A DNA stretch of 64,000 nt, taken from contig OY482860.1 in assembly GCA_960531495.1 (NCBI GenBank), forward strand, positions 1,813,782 through 1,877,781, in the 5' to 3' direction. The stretch comes from Zeus faber (taxonomy: Eukaryota > Chordata > Actinopteri > Zeiformes > Zeidae). Positions 1-19,334 of the stretch are shown in pieces. The translations under genes were made by a program, and so were the position numbers. The stretch's first letter is position 1, and each line of letters opens with the position of its first letter. The notes below the pieces were generated by a model, which saw only the letters and a list, made by a program, of their open reading frames with translations, made no database searches and was not told where the DNA came from.

Positions 1-245
1 AGATCTGACTTTATGGCAGTACTGCCTGCCTCTGTTTGATTGTATGGGAATTACATTTTCAGCAGGGTATTGATCACCTGTGATCTATAGGGCCCAAAGC
101 ATCCCGAGCCAACACAAGTGAGGCAGAATGTTTGTTTTTAGTATTCATTCTTTATTTTATATTATTACTGCAGATATAAGTTTAATGATTTTTTTAGATA
201 ATCATTTACTTTCTATTGCCTATTTTTTTTGTTATTGTTTTTTAG

Positions 246-8799
<8,554 letters not shown>

Positions 8800-9650
8800 C
8801 AGATCACGAGTCACGAGATCTGGTAGTCGTTTAACTTCCTGTCGTTTAGATTTTTATTTAGATCCTTTTTGTTATTGGCTGACAGGGTGAGACTTTGTCC
8901 ACTTTGTTCCAAACCCTGGCTTGCTGTATCAGACGCGCTGTCTCATATGAAGTCGGACTCTCCTCGAGGCTATACTTTTGGGGAATACCGCTGAATTTAC
9001 TTTGGTTACACTCATTATTTCCATGTTTTAACAATAAGGGTCCGGCTGTGTGTGGCTGCCCTAAATATAAATCTGATGATATAATTGTTCCCCTATGAGC
9101 TCTCAGGGACTAGGTGGTCCGAGCTCTCATGGTGGTCTGACGAAACAGGACACTTGTCAGGCAAATAATGTAGGGGGCCCGGGGACAGAAGCTCCACGAC
9201 AATAACAAGAGTGATCCCAACATGACTTTTTCTATTTTCCTCTTTTTTCTGTTGTTTTTGTTGTTGATTTGATTTGAATGGTAGTGTTTTAAAGTGAACA
9301 TGTAGTCTTAAATACATTTGAGCAGGTACATCTTAAAGGGGGAATTATTATTATTTTTTTTCAATCAAACACACGTGGGAGCGAGACTTGAGTGCCTGAA
9401 GACTGGTCGGCTCAGTGCTTTTTGGAAGTCTCTGGCCCTTGAATTCCTGTTAGTCGCTGAACACGTGCAGGGAGGCTCTCGGGGCACTCCAAACGTCCAT
9501 GTGATGCGACAGAAAATACACATCGGACCACAAAATGCGCATCAGGTTTTCTCTTTGACCTTCGGACTTTTGACCTTTTGTACAAGATTACAACTAGACC
9601 AAAAAAAAATAAAAGGACGGTGAAAATATAAAAAAAAATAATAAACAAAT
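8800..9650 (+). other. trim8: trim8 3' UTR with candidate polyadenylation signals
   Basis: No coding exon follows the TAA at 8797-8799. AATAAA hexamers occur at 9608-9613 and 9640-9645, both in A-rich sequence, so the transcript plausibly ends near 9630-9670. The exact end is not determined; an A-rich genomic tract can mimic a signal. Confidence 0.45.
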
Positions 9651-12530
9651 CTATAATTATATTACAACTGTTGTATTTGGAAGTGTTATTTAAACATCTG
9701 AGTGGAAGACAAAATGTCAGACATTTTTCTTGTTTAAGCCTGATGTCTGTACTCAGAGCAGGAGTTTTGTTTGTTAAAGGGGAGTGGGTTTTTTTATTTT
9801 TATTTTTTTTTTGTTGGTTTTTACAGTGTGGGCGCACCGGTTCACGTTAAATACCTCTAAACTTCCTGTTCAGGAAAGTTGCACCCTGCCCGATATTAAG
9901 CCCACAATGTATTCACAGGCTCATATTTACTGTCTCGTAAAAAGCAGAAAGATGATGTGAGAGAACCATTTGGAAGACGGAGGGAGGGTGGCTGGACGAC
10001 TGCAGAGACCCGGCACGATGGATCCCTTTTGCGGCAGATTTCGGACGCTTAACATTCTGCGTCTCATCCCTCTTTGTCTCTCCGTCGGAGCTGCTTGGTA
10101 AGTTAGGTCACAGCGCAAGAATAACTGATGAGCGGCACCTCCCTCCTTACCCTCCCCCTTTCCCGCTCTCCCTCTCCTGGGGTACCATTTGCTGGGTCCA
10201 ACACAGAGGAGGAGGAAGGGGACGCTGGATGATATAAGCATTGTTTTAATGAGGGCTGGGATGGCGTAGTCATCTACTTATCTGTCACTCAGGCTCCTTT
10301 CATCCCTCCCTTCCCCCAGCCAGCCGAGATGGAGAGGGGGACAGAGTGGAGGGTCGAGAGGAGGAGGGGATGAGAAATGGGGCGACTGGCTGGCTGGCGT
10401 GCTGGTTGGGGAGAGAGAACATTGCAGACATACTATACGATGATTGCAGGTGTAAGCACATCACATCAGTTATGGACTTTGAAATCCGCTACCAGCCCTG
10501 CTGCTCCATTTGGCTTTTATTAAGAGTCTGATTCACACTGAAGAGATTGATCAAATGCCGCCTCCTCCCTTTAGTTGGGAACAACTGACATTAATGTGGA
10601 GAATAACTACGGTTTGGTTGTAGTTTGAGTGGTGTGGCATCATTCCGCCAATTTGTGTGTGCGCGCGCGCTCTTCTACTCTGTGAATAAACAATATAAAA
10701 ATAAGAGACCCCATAAGGTTAAACTACTCCACCTTTATAATAACCCTGACCAATATTTCAAAAAAGGGAGCAGGGCATCGAGGCACATAACACAATAATT
10801 AATTCAAACCTTCATTTCTTATTTATTTTTACTTAATTCATTACTATTTTTTGTGTTTAATTCTCTTTGTGCGTCCCAGTATATCTTTAATGCTAATGAT
10901 CTCCCTGCCGCACTACAGGAACGATAAAGGTTTTAAACAGTTTGCATCCTGTGCTCCATCTAATGACACAGTGCAAGTCACATCCTGTTGTGTGTGTGTG
11001 CGCGCTCAGTTGTCAATGAACAATCACCCGATTAGGGTGTGTGTGTGTATGTGAAGGTAGGGGTTATGCATAGGAAAAACCATGATCCACTTGACAGGTG
11101 CTCAGTTTCGGCAGGTGTGTTCTCGCAGTTTATGATTGTGACGCCCCTGCCTGCTGTTACAGTACATTGTTGTGTTTGTGTGTGTGTGTAGGTGTCGGCT
11201 GTTGTGCTGCAGTTATTGTTTGTGGGTTGTAACTACAGTACACAGAGTTCTTACCGGGTCCTTGAGGTGCTCGAAGTGCTTGAATTTCATCCTCAGAAAT
11301 GTTAGTACTGGAATACCTTGAAAATAGCACCCTTTTGTGCTGAAGTTCTTCAAAAGTCCAAACCAAGTGAACACATACGATATTACCCCTGGTTTTGTTA
11401 TTTAAATTAACATAATCAAACATTTCCAGAGTCGCTTTAACAACATAGATTATGCCTGGGAAAAGTAGACACTTATAATAGCAGGTGATAGTCGCTGGAA
11501 AGTGGTTATATCTGTTTTGCATGAATGAATGAACAAAAAAAGTGCTTAAAAAGTGATTGTTGTAATCACACACCCAGAACACGGATGTCGTGCAGACGGC
11601 CTGTTCGACTCTGCCCCAGTAGCTGGAGGGCAACAAATCCCGCTGCGGCTTGGTGCCACTCCGAGAACGAGACAGCTCAAACTGACTGCTCGGTCGTCTC
11701 TAGGAACAAGACTTGGACCAAAAAATCGGGACTTGGATCGGACCATAAGGAGTAAATGGTTGAATTTTGAGAAAATCTTGCCCGACTCCCAACACGCAGA
11801 CTGTGCATGTATTCACACTCACACCCGAGTTACCCATCATGAGTCAAACCAAATCCAAATCCTTGCCGCTTTTGATCAGATACCGCCTTTGAATATTGTG
11901 CCAAATATAAAAAAATCCAAGATGACTGAATACGCTCATGCACACGCACGCACACACGCTGTCCTTGATGTTGTTTACTGTCACTGCTAAGACCTGGCAC
12001 AGGAGGAAAGGTTTATTTCATTTGATTTACAGATGAACAAAAAAACAACTGGAGAGCAATAACTAATACAATCGTTTCGACTGAATGAAGGAGTGTGCGT
12101 GTGAATGTGTTTTCTGGCATGACTTGTGCTTTAAAGAGGTACAAAAGTACATGGTGCTGCGTTTCCAAGTCCTTATCGGGAGAATAGGCCCGTCAGCCCT
12201 AATTGAGGAGACAAAGTGGCATGCTTAAGCTGTTGCCATAGCAACTTCAGGGCAACATAGGTTCCGCTCTGAAGGAAGAAAAAACAACTTTGAAAGCGGG
12301 TGTATATGTGTCTCTCTCTCTGACACACACACACACACACACACACAAATAGGTGCGTTAACATTCACTAAAACGACGAGTAGGAAATCAGCAGCGAATA
12401 CAACAGCGAACAGATACGTTCAGTTTACAATCACAATGAACGTGTCAAGAAATGTAAGACTAAATTAATAAAAAATAAATGATAACTAGTCATTTCATAC
12501 AGGACACGTGTCTCCATGAGACAACACTAG
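9651..12530. other. Intergenic, no gene recognised
   Basis: Between the trim8 3' end and the CpG-rich segment I see no exon chain beyond the isolated candidate at 10018. The sequence is AT-rich, with short (GT)n and (CA)n runs near 11160-11190 and 12320-12350. Short open frames here have no recognisable domain. Confidence 0.6.
10018..10097 (+). other. Possible orphan first exon with signal-peptide-like peptide
   Basis: An ATG at 10018 opens 26 codons plus two bases and then meets a consensus GTAAGT donor at 10098. The peptide starts MDPFCGRF and continues with a hydrophobic stretch ending in small residues (SVGAA), resembling a secretory signal. I found no matching downstream exon before npm3, and the reading may be chance. 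Confidence 0.2.
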
Positions 12531-12599
12531 TCCAGGGAGCAGAGGAGACAGTAAACAGATGAAGGACGCGTCACCCGTTGGGCTCTGAACGGACGCTGG

Positions 12600-13165
12600 G
12601 AAGCCTGGAGTTTGGCGTCACGCTATGGCCGCCATCTTGGCAGGAGCTTGTCAGAGCTTTGTAGGCTCGGGCTGCGGGGGCGGGGTTTCGGCGGCAGGGG
12701 GCGGGGTTTCGGCGGCAGGGGGCGGGGTTTCGGCGGCAGGGGGCGGGGTTTCGGCGGCAGGGGGCGAGGCCAGTTCGAGTGAGAAGCTTCTCCTTCTCCC
12801 GTCGACCTCCCAGTCAGGTGCCTCCTCCGGCGCCCCCCGGTGGCCGCCAGCCGAACTGCAACTGGAAAGCACTTCCGCTTGGGCTTCGATCCGACAAACG
12901 AGTTGTCTACGTGGACGCGACGGGAGCAGCCGATCCGCCGCGTTCATTTGAAGCTTCGTCAAACAAATCTCAGCACATTCCAACGGGAGAATTATCAGAC
13001 AAAAAAAAAACCCCAAAAAAACAAACACACATTAAAGCCTAAAGGTGGTTTTGCGTTTCAAAACCAAGGCCCACGTGGAAAACGTGCGCCCCCTGGTGAC
13101 GTGACGTCACGGCGAACAGGAAGTCGCTCCATATAAGGCGGCGTTGACCCACGCGCACGAGGCCC
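12600..13165. promoter_or_regulatory. Orphan CpG-type promoter-like segment
   Basis: The segment is CpG-rich compared with its AT-rich flanks. It carries a near-perfect YY1-type site (CAAGATGGCGGC on the minus strand, about 12624-12637), GC boxes in the 21-bp array, a palindromic CRE TGACGTCA at 13102-13109, an ETS-like CAGGAAGT at about 13116 and a TATA-like ATATAAGG at 13131-13138. The last three are spaced and ordered for plus-strand initiation near 13160. No coding exon was found on either side, so a noncoding transcript, an alternative promoter or a fossil promoter are all possible. Confidence 0.45.
12673..12765. repeat. 21-bp GC-rich tandem repeat, about four copies
   Basis: The unit GGGGCGGGGTTTCGGCGGCA is repeated about four times with almost no change, within a CpG-rich segment. 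Each unit contains an Sp1-like GGGGCGGGG box. The open frame across it (repeating Ala-Gly-Gly-Gly-Val-Ser) is a by-product of the 21-bp periodicity. Confidence 0.92.
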
Positions 13166-16100
13166 TGCATTTCGTTTTTTTCTGTGCGTCTCTGACGGTG
13201 AAATGCCTGTTTTGAACGTCACCACATGTGGGATGCGATTAGAAGTGAAAACCTTTTCAACCACATTTACCAAACATTTATATACGTTTTTCATGTACTC
13301 GTTCAAGTAGCATCACTTGCATGCGGAAAGAACTGGCTTAAAATGTCCATTGATGCAATTTGTGCATCAAAACCACTTTACGCGCCTCAATTCCCATTAT
13401 AAACGACATTAGGCAGGCAACATGAAAACCCCATTTAAATAACGTGTTGCAGTGCATACTCCTCTACAAAACTAAAAACAGATTTAAAACAGGATTTTTT
13501 TTTTCTTAATTCCAATTTATTATTATTTTTTCTGTTTAAATTCATTGGTAACAAGGATAGGTCAAAAGACCCTTTAAGACGAGAGATTTCCTTATGATTC
13601 TGTTGAGATTCTACAAATTCTGTCTGGGACTGGAAAGTCCCTTTGTGTGCACTCGACATTCGACCTTCCTCGTTCGCCGTTTAATCTGGTGAGATGGATG
13701 GATGCACAGCACAGAAATGTTTTACAGGCCTGTTAGTTTTCATCTCTGTCCACAGGCCTTCACCCCGGTGCCCCGGGCCCCTTGGGTACTGCAGCTCCGT
13801 GATGGGACCAGACTGTGTTCAGCAGCAGAATGAGCTGCAGGACCTGTTTACTAAGTGTTGGATTGTAAAGTATGAAAATTGAAGATGGCACTATGCAACG
13901 AGTACATTAGTTAGTACAGTCGTTTCTAAATATGGGGACATGGTGCAGTGAGTCTACTTCAACAAGGGGTCTGTGATTATATATCTACAACAGCATATTA
14001 GGGGCCTCCAGCAGGAGGAACTCGGATATCGGACGCTAAAGAAATTATGCAAGATTAACGTCACATAAAAGGTGCGATTCTCTAATGTACATGTGTCGAC
14101 CAGGCTGAAGTTGGCGACTTATTCAACAGCTCCTTATTCAAAATGTTCAGTCCACCTTAAATGGCCCAAAAAACGTTATTTGACCTGTATATGACTGTCC
14201 AGGATTACAAACAATGATTACAAACATTACACATGTAAACATACTTTTACAGTGTTAAAATGCATTGAAACCTCAGGTTTAGTTGGCACAAAGCCTATAA
14301 TTGTATCAAGAAATCATCCCATGGTTTGGTTCTCAGTGGTAGGGTGACCTGTTTATTTACAATTGGATTACAGATTGCATCTTTAAGTTAAAAATCTCTG
14401 TCTCACACAAGGCTGAAGCCCGGCGAAGATCTGTGGATCTGAAAACTAGATTAGATGTGATACAATATGTTGTTTTTTTAAGGAGGAAACCCAGTACTGG
14501 GAAAATAGACAGTTTGAACAGCAGAGTAAGTCAGACACCAGAGTCAACGATTAGAGATTTAGAGATCAAGTGGAGTTTAGTTCAGCCAAAGGTCACACAT
14601 GTACATGGGTCAGTCACCCAAAAGAAAGACACTTGAATACAAAACAGGGTTGGCTTATATAGGCTAGCTACAATGTACAGTCTGACATGCCATGTCCATA
14701 GATTTATAAAATCAAATCAATTGCTACATTAAAATCTCTTCTAATTCTGGATTCAGATGCTTTGTCATACACAAGTGTCCCATTTTTGAGATGTTTCTAA
14801 AAGTAAGGGGGGAGGGCCATAGCAATTAAAATATTGAAATGACACAATTACACCACAGTTGGCACACCATGTTCAGAGGTTAATCATAAAAATGTCTTAT
14901 TTAAGATAAGTCATAAAGTCAATGACAATTATGCAGGAAGCGCAATCACCTTTTGCCTTTCTCATTTAATTACAGTCCATCTTGTCAGGTTGTGTTTCTG
15001 GTTGCTTAAAATGCATACTGGACATTCATTGTTTGATTTTTCTGAACACAAGAGATTAGTAATTTTGGAAATCTCTCAATAGAGGCCTCTACAGTACAGG
15101 ACAGAAATTAGTCACTAAATAGAGCCATCTATAACGTCATAAAACAATAAGTTATCACGTTATAACATGATATAAAAACGTGTGAATATAATGATTCATA
15201 AGTTGAATATATAATGAATGACTAAATATATTAACCACAGCACTGGATAATTACTCCAGTGTTTGCTCCCATTGACAATGTATTTACAATCAATTGTGGT
15301 AAAGTATTAAGAAATATGACTGTACACTTATAAATATGTTCCATTATTTTGGATATTTGTTTATTCATACCCCTTTCCCACTGCACCAAAAACACCCGGT
15401 ACACCAGTCGGGAAGGAAATACCTGCGTCTCAGTCCCGGGTCAAATGACCCTGCAACAGACACAGGTTTTTAAGGCGGCTCCGATGGAAACACCCTGGTC
15501 GACGGTAATTTTGGTCCCTTCACCTGCAGGAGGCGAGGCGTGTTGAAGTTCCGGACCCTGGCGCATAAATACACAGGAATATCCCTGTATGATTCCATAT
15601 TCCATTTAGAATCCAAAGTCAAAATGAGAAGTTAATTTACTTTTTTTCCACAGCATGGGGAACCGTCAAATGTTGTGCGTGTGGCGATCGCTCCGTGGGG
15701 ACCGAAGCGGAGAAACCTTCACGCCGGCTCCGAGTCACTCTAGCGCCGCCGCGCCCAAGCCGGTTCCAGTTCCCCGCCGCCGAAGGACCGGTGACGCGTC
15801 TACTGTAGTGTTGGGTCGTTCGTCGAACGACTCAAAAGACTTTTATTTTAAGTTTTATGTCGTTTATTTTCCTGCCTGTAGTTTAGTGTCGTTTTCCTTA
15901 AACCGCCAGCTGCGGCCAACGCGCAACTTTTACTTTGAAGGTGCTGTCTCTGTTTGCGGCTCAACGACTTCCTGCTTCAATCACAAGTTGGCGCTGAATT
16001 GCATCGCACGACCAGGATGAAACAGCCCCTAAAAAATGCATTTAGTGTACACCGTGAACAACTGCAAATTAATTACACTTCATGCACGGACCCTTATCAC

Positions 16101-16430
16101 TTTATAACAATATACTATTTATCACTTTATAACGTGATATAGTACATTGTGATACATTTGTATTGGGTAATAAGGTGAAAATAATAATATAACATAACAT
16201 TTTCACGTTATAGCGTGACACTGATACTGCGTATTTGCGTCTGAAGAATATGAGTCAAAAACAATGTAGTTAGTCTGAGTGTAATGATAATCAACTGAAG
16301 AACATTGCAATAAAAATGCTCCATAGGTATAACATACATACATAAAGTACATTTTACACATACAAACCAACTGTGCGTTTAGAAATTGAAACCAGCACCA
16401 TCTTGAGGTCAAATTCACTATTTAGAAATA
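13166..16430. other. Intergenic; dispersed-repeat candidates, no gene recognised
   Basis: The sequence is mostly AT-rich. Two stretches look like old DNA-transposon debris. Near 15365-15540 a segment resembles a dispersed fish repeat beginning with a cccctttcccactgc motif. From about 15810 a segment begins TAGTGTTGGGTCGTTCG with a self-complementary GTTCGTCGAAC. The 121-codon plus frame starting 15655 runs across both and shows no domain. Confidence 0.45.
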
Positions 16431-16917
16431 TAGGTTCTTAGATTTTTATTTATTTATCACAGTGTCTATTCAGACAAGACAGCAGCAATGTACTGCTACC
16501 AAAAGACCAAATTCCACACACCCCCAGCAAACCCAACCCTACCAGACCCAAAACCCATCACTTAAGAGTATAAAACACGGAACAGTATTTAATACAAAAA
16601 ACAAGGTTCTCTAAAGCGGATTTGTCAAGTACACCGCTGAGACTGAGAGCTCACGAACAGAGCAAGCGGAGAGAAAATGCCACACCTTTTGGCATTTGAA
16701 CGTCTCCCATTCTGATTCCTCCCTCCGAGAGTCCAGTCCCCGAAAAAAGCGGCACCTTAACATGAGAGTGTGGAAGGAGTCAAATGTGAAAAATGTTTCC
16801 GTCTGGTCAAAAGAAAAAAAAGAAAAAAAGAAAAAAGAAAAGGCTCATGGCATCATTTAATACAACCATTGATATAGTTCCTTGTCAAAAACCCCAGTAT
16901 GATGAAACCAGGCGAGT
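16431..16917 (-). other. npm3: npm3 3' UTR
   Basis: Sequence downstream of the npm3 stop on the minus strand. Overlapping TTTATT on the plus strand (AATAAA on the minus) at about 16446-16455 is the probable polyadenylation signal, giving a 3' UTR of roughly 470 nt. The end is inferred from the hexamer only. Confidence 0.45.
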
Positions 16918-19064
16918 CTAGAGCTTCTGCTTCTTTTTGGCTGGTTTTATTGGACTGATCTCCTCTTCATCCTCATCATCCTCAGAGATATCAGAGTCTC
17001 CATCGTCTGATACTATGGGTACAGGAGGTGGAGGATTGGTTATTATACATTTTTCCTCCAATGCAATCTCTTGTTATAAAGATGTTGAAAAAAAAAAAAG
17101 AACATTAAACAGTTGTACTGTACAGTTCCTAATTACTTATTGTTAAATACCAATTTTCTGTTATTATATTGGAAGTAATGCATTAAGTTTATGGTTTAAA
17201 TTTAGTTGGGTTTGTTGGGGGGCACACCCAACAAATAAGTTCAAGTTCATTAACTAAAAATTAACCACCGTAAATGAGTATTGAATTTCAATTCCCAATT
17301 GCAGTCCTAATTGTTCTTCCCCTTAGCTGGAAGCGATCAGCAGACGTATCGGTGAAAGTTCTTCAAAACAGATAAGAGCAGCCAAAATACACTTCTGCAT
17401 ACTTCTTCTCTTCCATATATCTGGATTATTATATTTTTCTTTGTACATTTGGCTATACTTGTTTAATTTTTTCCCCAGACTGCTATTTAATGGAAATTGT
17501 CTGTTCAGCAATGCACCTATCTTTGCCACAACAAATTCCTCGTACGTGAAAATGTACTTGGCGGAATGAATAGATTCTGGTTCATTATTAGAGTGATTAA
17601 ATGAGCTACAAGCCATCTTTTAAATGAAATGAAGAAAGATGTTGTACCAATAAGATGTAACCCGCTGACTGTGACGGGTCCTGTCCCAGATTTTAGCCGG
17701 ATGGTCACCGGAGCCTTCAACTCAAACTCTCCAAGACTCACCTGAATTAAAAATATTAATAATAAAAACAAAATACAAGAAAAAAAAAATGGAAACAGAG
17801 GAGCATGTTCTACGTTAAAAGTACATTAAATATATATTCATGAGATATTAAGGGGAGGTCATTACTTTACCATGGGGAGGCAGTTGATGTGGAGGTGTGC
17901 GATGGGCACTGAGATGGTCTTCCCCTGGTGGTTCATGGCCGTCACCTCCACCACGTTGCTCTCCTCCTTCGCTCCTTCTCCGAGACAAACCTGCAGGGAA
18001 TGTTCGGCTTGAATTCATGGAAATCAGCACCGTCTGTCTCCTAGTCCGTTTTTAAGGTTTGTTGTATGTTGCCAGGTTTTGCTGTAATTTTTAGGCTTAT
18101 ATTAATTCTTTATGATTAGGTTATTGTATATTGTCAAACATGTAGTGTTCATGTTTAGGTTTATTGGACATTTCCATTTTTTTCTGTCCTCTAGTTCATT
18201 TTAGGTTTGTTTTTAAATTACGATGTTCTTTTTTTCTACCAGTTTTTGATGTGAGCCGCTGTGACACTGCTCATTGTCCTATCGGGATAAATAACATTAT
18301 CTATTTAAAATGAATTACTTGAGTTTATAATAAAACCACAATCCCAAGTGGAGTAGAAATCTACTTGAAGATAGTAACTCAAGCACAAGTTTTCTTAGCA
18401 CATAGTTTCTTCCCTTCAATCACACACACGTCTGCAGTAGAGTTAAAAAAAAAAAAAAAAAGATTGTCAAATATTTAAGTACAAGTTACTTAGAGGCAAA
18501 TGTATTTTCACATAAATTGTATTATTAGGGCGACAGTGGATTTTGACCTCTTGAAAGTAGTTTCAAGTCGTTTCAAGGGAGCAAAAAAATACAATGCAAA
18601 TACACTCAAATAAAAGTATTGTTTCCCAAAATATACTCAAAAGCACAAATTGATCCAAGACGGCTAAAGCACAGCTGGTGGGCACACACACCTCCATGGA
18701 ATTCATCCACATGTTTGATGAACTGTGTCCGACACTGATACTGTTCATCACCGCATGTGTCCATCACTATTATTATAAAAACAGAGTAGGAATTCGGTTT
18801 GAAATACCGTTCGAAGTTCCAGAAAATGCTCTAGGTCCTCCTCTTCATCTCCTTGGAAAGTGTAAAAAGGCACATTGGAGGAGAGTTCGCAGCCTGGGAC
18901 GGGAGAAAAGGGGTAAAGTCAGTGAAACGAACATGTCTCTCAACTTCACTGCAGCCACACATGCGGGACCCTCGGCTGGGAGCCTACTTACTGAACAGAC
19001 AGTTCTCCAGTTTTGGCATACTCGTTGGCTCGATTTCCGAGGAGTCGTCGTCACAGCAAGACAT
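16918..19064 (-). CDS. npm3: NPM3, nucleoplasmin-family histone chaperone (five coding exons)
   Basis: Coding exons in transcript order are 19064-18992, 18893-18808, 17990-17871, 17741-17648 and 17069-16918. They join into 174 codons plus a stop; human NPM3 has 178. The protein opens MSCCDDDSSEIE and then forms the nucleoplasmin beta-barrel core: the LENCLF strand in exon 1, FLELRT joined to VCLGEGAKEE across exons 2-3, ISVPIAHLHINCLPM in exon 3, and VTIRLKSGTGPVTVSG in exon 4. Exon 5 adds an acidic run (about residues 145-160) and a Lys-rich end, PAKKKQKL. The RLKSGTGPV strand and the PAKK end match NPM3 better than NPM1, and the long NPM1 C-terminal domain is absent. The family binds histones and NPM1 and takes part in rRNA processing in the nucleolus. 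The exon 5 acceptor is CAAG|AG, chosen to keep frame; a second AG two bases on would shift it. Confidence 0.92.
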
Positions 19065-19194
19065 TTTTCTAAAATTAAAACGACGGTTGTTGTTTCCAGT
19101 TTCTTTGGTTGTCTTTTCTTTTCCCGTTTTTTGGTTTAACTGAACACGCTTTTACCAAACGGAGCTCTCACAGTGACAACCACGGCGCAGTTTA

Positions 19195-19202
19195 TGACGT
19201 CA
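19195..19202. promoter_or_regulatory. npm3: CRE (TGACGTCA) upstream of npm3
   Basis: A palindromic CRE lies about 130 bp upstream of the npm3 start codon, followed by a half site CGTCA at about 19210-19214. CREB/ATF control is an inference from the motif and its position. Confidence 0.5.
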
Positions 19203-19334
19203 CAAGGCACGTCATCACTGTGCGCCGAGAAACCCAGTTTGGCAACGTGATGCCCGAAACACCTCCCCAGAACTAGGATCTGGATGTTTATGTGGAAGGT
19301 AAATAATGACTTCAAGGAAGTGACATGTATCTGG

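Noticed and set aside
12625-12951. 108-codon plus frame starting MAAILAGACQ and its 125-codon antisense partner
   Set aside because: Most of it is the 21-bp repeat array, whose length is a multiple of three. The rest shows no domain and the segment looks like promoter DNA.
15655-16020. 121-codon plus frame starting MGNRQMLC
   Set aside because: It runs across probable transposon debris and has no recognisable domain or splice context.
9651-16917. Possible ARL3, WBP1L or other 10q24 neighbours of human TRIM8
   Set aside because: I looked for their characteristic exons and found none on either strand.
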